The notes under the pieces are model-generated. The model saw only the letters and a list, made by a program, of their open reading frames with translations, did not search any database and had not been told where the DNA came from. From Cudoniella acicularis (lineage: Eukaryota; Ascomycota; Leotiomycetes; Helotiales; Helotiaceae): a DNA stretch of 13,131 nucleotides. The stretch lies in assembly GCA_013054445.1 (NCBI GenBank), contig JAAMPI010001556.1, forward strand, positions 1-13,131, read 5' to 3'. Each line of letters opens with the position of its first letter. The stretch's first letter is position 1. Shown here one piece after another: positions 9,684 to 13,131 of this stretch. A program made the translations under genes and the position numbers.

Positions 9684-10843
9684 TCAACCATCCATCACAT
9701 CCCACAGGCCATCCATCTCCTCTATACTGATATCGCTATCCTCACCAGACGATTCTATAGGATTCTCCTCGTCGTTTGCTACACTGCCTAGCTTCCTCTT
9801 CTTTGGGATTGCTGCCTGTGATCCGCCACCGCTGTACTTGGAACTGAGCATCATGCCAGTACAATGCTCTGCTTTGTACTCTATGTTGCCTTCCTCATCT
9901 TTGTGGATCCGAATGACATAACGTGGACAACCCTTGATGACGAAGGACTTGACCCGGAAAAGGATAGCCCAAGCAAATCGGGCAAAAAGATAAGCACAAG
10001 AACTGTTATGGAGAGATTCGACAAGGGTATTATGATATATTGGCCAGATTCCTGCCGCGTCTCGCGAGATGATATGTGTAATGTATTGGATAGAGGGAGT
10101 TGCGCTTCTAGTTTCGATCTTAGTAATCTCAGGAACAATAACGAACCATCGATTGTCGAAACAGTAGTGTATATCCTTTCTAAGAGGGAGGATATTTACT
10201 GTATTGTCAATATCAGATAGACCTACACCATATCTCGACATTTCGTTGTCCTCATACCAAGTTCTTTCCCTCTGTGGTATAAGATAGGCCCCATCGATAG
10301 CAAAATTGGTTTTAGTAATACCACAAGTAGTAGTTGAGGAGGTAGTAGCTGGAGGCCAGAACTCAGGCATGTGATCATGAGGAAACTGCCAATCTTGGAA
10401 GCTAGGAACAATAGGATATAGATCTACAGGATTTAGTAAGGATTTTTAGAAGGGAAGAAAGAGGGGAACACTTTACTAGAGCTATCAACGATGAAATAGT
10501 ACTGGCTGTCTGTCAAGACGCCGTCTAGTGGCACCTGGACTGGCTGTCGACCCTCCCTATCGACGGCGAAACGGCTATTGTTAAAAGCGTTACTGGCGAT
10601 GATCTGACATGCCAGAAGAGCTGTCCTATGATGTACACCGTAGGCAGGAGTAGCATCTACTGCTGCTGTGCTATCCATATCCACGCGTGGAAGGGTTAGA
10701 AGCAGATTGTATGTGTGGTATCCGGGATGGTGGAAGCAGATATCTTTTCGGGTACCCAATTCGAGGGGGGGCTGAGGTGGGCATTGTCCTAGAAAGGGTG
10801 GCGGATCTGCTGTGGCCATCTTGGGATAATAAAGAGATGCCAT
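9684..10843 (-). CDS. Fungal HNH-endonuclease-like protein, 368 aa, two exons, first HNH histidine replaced
   Basis: Read from 10843 down to the TGA at 9684-9686, exon 1 (10843-10477) and exon 2 (10423-9684) join across a 53-nt intron (10476-10424; donor GTAAAG, branch TACTAA, acceptor TAG) into exactly 369 codons with the stop. The N-terminal half carries HHPGY-YNLLLTLP (residues 38-52) and GVHHRTALLAC (69-79), and the junction gives YPIVPSFQDW; I associate these with a family of fungal HNH-domain proteins (HNH_2 type). The C-terminal half carries the HNH-like core: DGAYLIP (166-172), a WY--N-MSRY segment, then DNTVNILPLRKDIHYCFD (195-212) with Asn199 and His208. Where relatives have His in A-H-L-V-P, this protein has Tyr169, so nuclease activity is doubtful. 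The tail has a basic KKRK patch and an acidic stretch, possibly nuclear. Met1 is 10843; Met9 (10819) is an alternative. Its biological role is unknown. Confidence 0.7.
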
Positions 10844-10881
10844 ATGGATTCAGGTCTCAGAGCAAAACTAGATAAATGCAC

Positions 10882-11179
10882 TTCTTGTTGCCTGAGGCAA
10901 CAGTGGCTCCTGACTACTCCTTACGTCATAGATAGCGAAGATAAAGGTTGTGATAAAAAGTACAGTAAGCCGTAATATCTGAAAATTCAAGATTATTTTC
11001 GAATTAGAATTTGTATATAATAGAAGGCTAGTATTGTTAGAAATTTTATATATTTCTGTTGTTCCAAAAATAGATTGAAAATATCAATTGAAGGTGAAAA
11101 GGGAGCGGCTCGAAAGCAGATATTCATCGCGATTAAAATTAGCCTCATGACGTTCCCAGGTAGCATCAGGCAACAAGAA
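10882..11179. repeat. 298-bp segment bounded by a 14-bp inverted repeat (MITE-like)
   Basis: TTCTTGTTGCCTGA at 10882-10895 is matched exactly in reverse orientation by TCAGGCAACAAGAA at 11166-11179. The inner part is strongly AT-rich and non-coding. ACGTCAT also occurs just inside both ends, in opposite orientation. The left end folds on itself (TGTTGCC-TGA-GGCAACA, 10886-10902). The repeat does not extend outward and I see no clear target-site duplication. A small non-autonomous element is possible; so is a promoter region for the HNH gene, whose start codon is about 40 bases away. Confidence 0.35.
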
Positions 11180-12640
11180 AAATCCAACCTTTCCTCCCAA
11201 GTTCCAAGTCGTTCATCTCATCCCAAGAACTCGACCCCTAAAATTTCACCCCATGGGCGGAGAGCGCTAATCTAAGGCCAGTTTCAGCACACTAGAGCTG
11301 TCACATCTGCCTGTGGCTCGGGTTTGGGTGCCCAGCCGCTTGGCGAGCATAGCCTGAAACTCAGCACCTCAACTCGAGGATTTCAAGCGAGCCAAGAGAA
11401 CAACGTCGACCACTTCACAAATCTAATCTGAATTGCACGTCGCGGCTGCGGTCTATATTCTTGGATTCTTGGACCGCGCGCCAATACAAAAAATTGGGGA
11501 GAAAACCCTGAACACCAAGACGACACCAAGAGTCAGAATACGAGGCGCGTGCGGAGCGCCCTGGATGGGGAAATGAGCTGGGCTGGGCAACTGTACGGAG
11601 AAGCCAAGAATACGGAGGGCAGGGCGGGTGTGCGAATCCTCCCTTGGCCAAGTTGGCTTTTTCATGAGCTGGATTCCTGGCAAATGACAAGATGTCTGGT
11701 GTCGGGTCAAGTGAGCGCTGCGAGCTTCTTTCCCCGCGCCTAGAGCTGTCACTTTGCTTGTCGTTCACTGCATGATATGGGCTTCCAATGTGAAGAGTAG
11801 ACGCATCGGATGAAAAGTGTTCTACTCTGGTGTTTAATTCCTGAAGCTTTCTTTTATTGTTTTCTGCATTAAGGGCGAAATTTATTACGTTTATGCAAGT
11901 ACATGATGAGTATCAACCGTACATATAAGAGCCATGCAAAAAAGAGGGTGTTTCTTCAGAGAATCTAACCTAGCTGGTACGAGTGTATTCATTGGGGTCT
12001 TGGAAGTCATACGATGCCAACTTGCGAAGTGGCCGAGTCGGAAGTCAGCCCAGGGGGGTTCAAAGTCTTGGGAGCGCAAAAACCTCCTTGTTCATCTCCA
12101 TATGGCTTTACCGATTCGCAGCCGTCTCTCACTTCGGAGTGTGGCGTTATTCGGTGCGTGAAAGTGTGACTGGGCATTCCTTTTCATCTCTTCTGTCTAC
12201 GCGGGAAATATATGCTTTTGTTTAGTAGTTTATGGATTTACTATGGCTGCATTTAAATTGCGGAGAAGCAATACGCAAATAGTAACAATCCATCTGAATA
12301 CCTTTTTAACTTCAAACATCCCATAAATTTGACTTTGAATCACGAGATAAAAGCCACTGCGTTCTGAAATCGAAATGGCAGGCCCACTTTCACACAAGCG
12401 CCAGGCACACAACAGAGAGTAGTATTTCCACCCGCTGCCCAGAGAATCAGACACCCGGAGGCCAGAACAAACCTTGCGACCAAGACATTTCAGCATGTCA
12501 ACTTCTTTGCAATTCTCGTTCATCTTCCTAAAGTATCAACAGCCAAGATAAGCAGGGGAATCAACTGGCGTAATCCTGAAGCTGTCAAGTGAAGCCTGAT
12601 ACCCGACTCCCTGTTCCCCTTCGATTTCTTTTCCTCTTAT
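11180..12640. other. Intergenic region without a convincing gene
   Basis: About 1.5 kb with no open frame that looks like a protein and no recognisable tRNA or rRNA. The segment 11250-11770 is richer in GC than its flanks. It holds a potential RNA hairpin at 11280-11361 and a direct repeat, CTAGAGCTGTCAC, at 11292-11304 and 11740-11752. From about 11800 the sequence is ordinary AT-rich spacer. Open frames of 60-117 codons on either strand have neither family motifs nor convincing splice partners. Confidence 0.5.
11280..11361. other. Potential long hairpin with nested stems
   Basis: AGTTTCAG (11280-11287) pairs perfectly with CTGAAACT (11354-11361). Inside it GGCT-c-GGG (11315-11322) can pair with CCCAGCC (11331-11337) around an eight-base loop. 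GCTCG (11316-11320) could instead pair with CGAGC (11344-11348). The nested or alternative pairing could be a structured RNA, an extruding DNA hairpin, or chance. No known RNA family is recognised. Confidence 0.25.
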
Positions 12641-12877
12641 ATGTTTGAAGGAGCGAGTGCTCTGGTATAAGATATATTTTCTTTTCCTTCCGCTTTTCTG
12701 GTTAGACCTATATATTTCTCTTTACATGAATTTCTTCTCTTTCAAAATCAACAGCTCGCTTTTCTTCTTGAACATCCTACTATCTTTCAACAAACTTCAC
12801 TTCAATAATCAATCATTGAAACATTCATTGCCGACTTCAAAACTTTCATCAAATATATAATCAACAACTCATTCGAC
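12641..12877 (+). promoter_or_regulatory. Promoter and 5' leader of the carbonic anhydrase gene
   Basis: Pyrimidine-rich runs (about 12600-12635, 12675-12700, 12715-12740 and 12755-12780) and a TATA-like TATATATTT beginning at 12709 precede an AT- and CA-rich leader that ends at the ATG at 12878. CT-rich tracts near the start site are common in filamentous fungal promoters. The transcription start probably falls around 12740-12770, by inference. Confidence 0.45.
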
Positions 12878-13131
12878 ATGAAGACATCAACATCCATATT
12901 TCTTTTTCTTCTCAATATTTTTATCTCAACGACAACAGCTTCATGTGGCCACGCAACCAGCTTTCAGAAGCGCCAGGTCCACATGAAACGAGACTTATCT
13001 AATGGAAAACACGTAAAGAGAGTTGAGGTTGCTAAATTCGGATACCTTGGTTCTACAGGACCGTACGTCACATCTTCTTCCTCTTGTTCTTCCTCCCAAT
13101 CCATCATCACTTCCCTTCACCATCACCACAT
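12878..13131 (+). CDS. Secreted alpha-carbonic anhydrase, N-terminus only (runs off the window)
   Basis: The ATG at 12878 opens exon 1, which ends at 13062 with a strong GTACGT donor; the rest of the window is intron. The 61 complete codons begin with a clear signal peptide (MKTSTS followed by a Phe/Leu/Ile-rich core; cleavage probably near A21-S22). Three Lys-Arg pairs follow at 31-32, 37-38 and 47-48, then VEVAKFGYLGSTGP. The last motif resembles the mature start of fungal alpha-class carbonic anhydrases (FGYtG--GPlnWa), which hydrate CO2 outside the cell or in the wall. The zinc-binding histidines would lie beyond the window, so the call rests on this short motif, the signal peptide and the position of the first intron. 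Confidence 0.6.
   Translation, partial: MKTSTSIFLFLLNIFISTTTASCGHATSFQKRQVHMKRDLSNGKHVKRVEVAKFGYLGSTGPYVTSSSSCSSSQSIITSLHHHH

Noticed and set aside
11415..11768. 117-codon open frame on the minus strand
   Set aside because: Low-complexity Ser/Arg/Pro composition, a second overlapping minus-strand frame of similar length, no motif and no splice partner. It is expected by chance in GC-richer sequence.
12020..12082. tRNA-like A box (TGGCCGAGTCGG) and B-box-like GGTTCAAAGTC
   Set aside because: The two boxes are only about 30 bases apart, too close for an anticodon arm plus variable loop, and the flanks do not form a 7-bp acceptor stem.
12230..12523. 97-codon open frame on the minus strand
   Set aside because: No recognisable domain or signal, and no supporting splice or context evidence.
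12645..12860. 71-codon Phe/Leu-rich open frame upstream of the carbonic anhydrase
   Set aside because: The hydrophobic look comes from pyrimidine-rich promoter and leader sequence; it ends just before the real start codon.

Overview
The window comes from a filamentous ascomycete fungus. The evidence is the set of short (47-72 nt, two longer) spliceosomal introns with GT...CTAAC/CTAAT...AG signals, a fungal highly reducing polyketide synthase (HR-PKS), a fungal-type HNH protein gene, an AT-rich tract that looks like repeat-induced point mutation (RIP), and the start of a secreted fungal alpha-carbonic anhydrase. A Leotiomycete is my best guess from general look; nothing here proves it.

Layout. 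1-322: promoter and leader of the PKS, with CCAAT and TATA-like boxes and two upstream AUGs. 323-8521 (+): one HR-PKS gene that I could splice from 15 exons into a continuous 2,412-residue protein, KS-AT-DH-(relic methyltransferase)-pseudo-KR-ER-KR-ACP. All catalytic residues I could locate are present in KS, AT, DH, KR and ACP. The C-methyltransferase is reduced to about 140 residues with a broken SAM motif. 8522-9683: a gene-poor, TA-dinucleotide-rich island with stop-riddled coding remnants on the minus strand. 9684-10843 (-): a two-exon gene for a 368-residue HNH-type protein in which the first histidine of the HNH motif appears to be tyrosine, and whose frame stays coding-like past its stop. 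10882-11179: an AT-rich segment bounded by a 14-bp inverted repeat (MITE-like). 11180-12640: about 1.5 kb without a convincing gene, containing a foldable 82-nt segment and a 13-nt direct repeat. 12641-13131 (+): pyrimidine-rich promoter and first exon of an alpha-carbonic anhydrase that runs off the window.

How it fits together. Only the PKS is an obvious secondary-metabolism gene. It would build a reduced, probably unmethylated polyketide chain carried on its own ACP. It has no thioesterase or release domain, so a partner (thioesterase, acyltransferase, or a second PKS accepting the chain) is expected outside the window, most likely to the left. On the right the PKS borders a RIP-like, transposon-like stretch carrying the HNH gene, after which an ordinary housekeeping-type gene begins. 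This looks like the right-hand edge of a metabolite locus. I found no clearly new system; the best leads are the methyltransferase relic, the decaying HNH gene beside the RIP-like island, and the structured intergenic segment.
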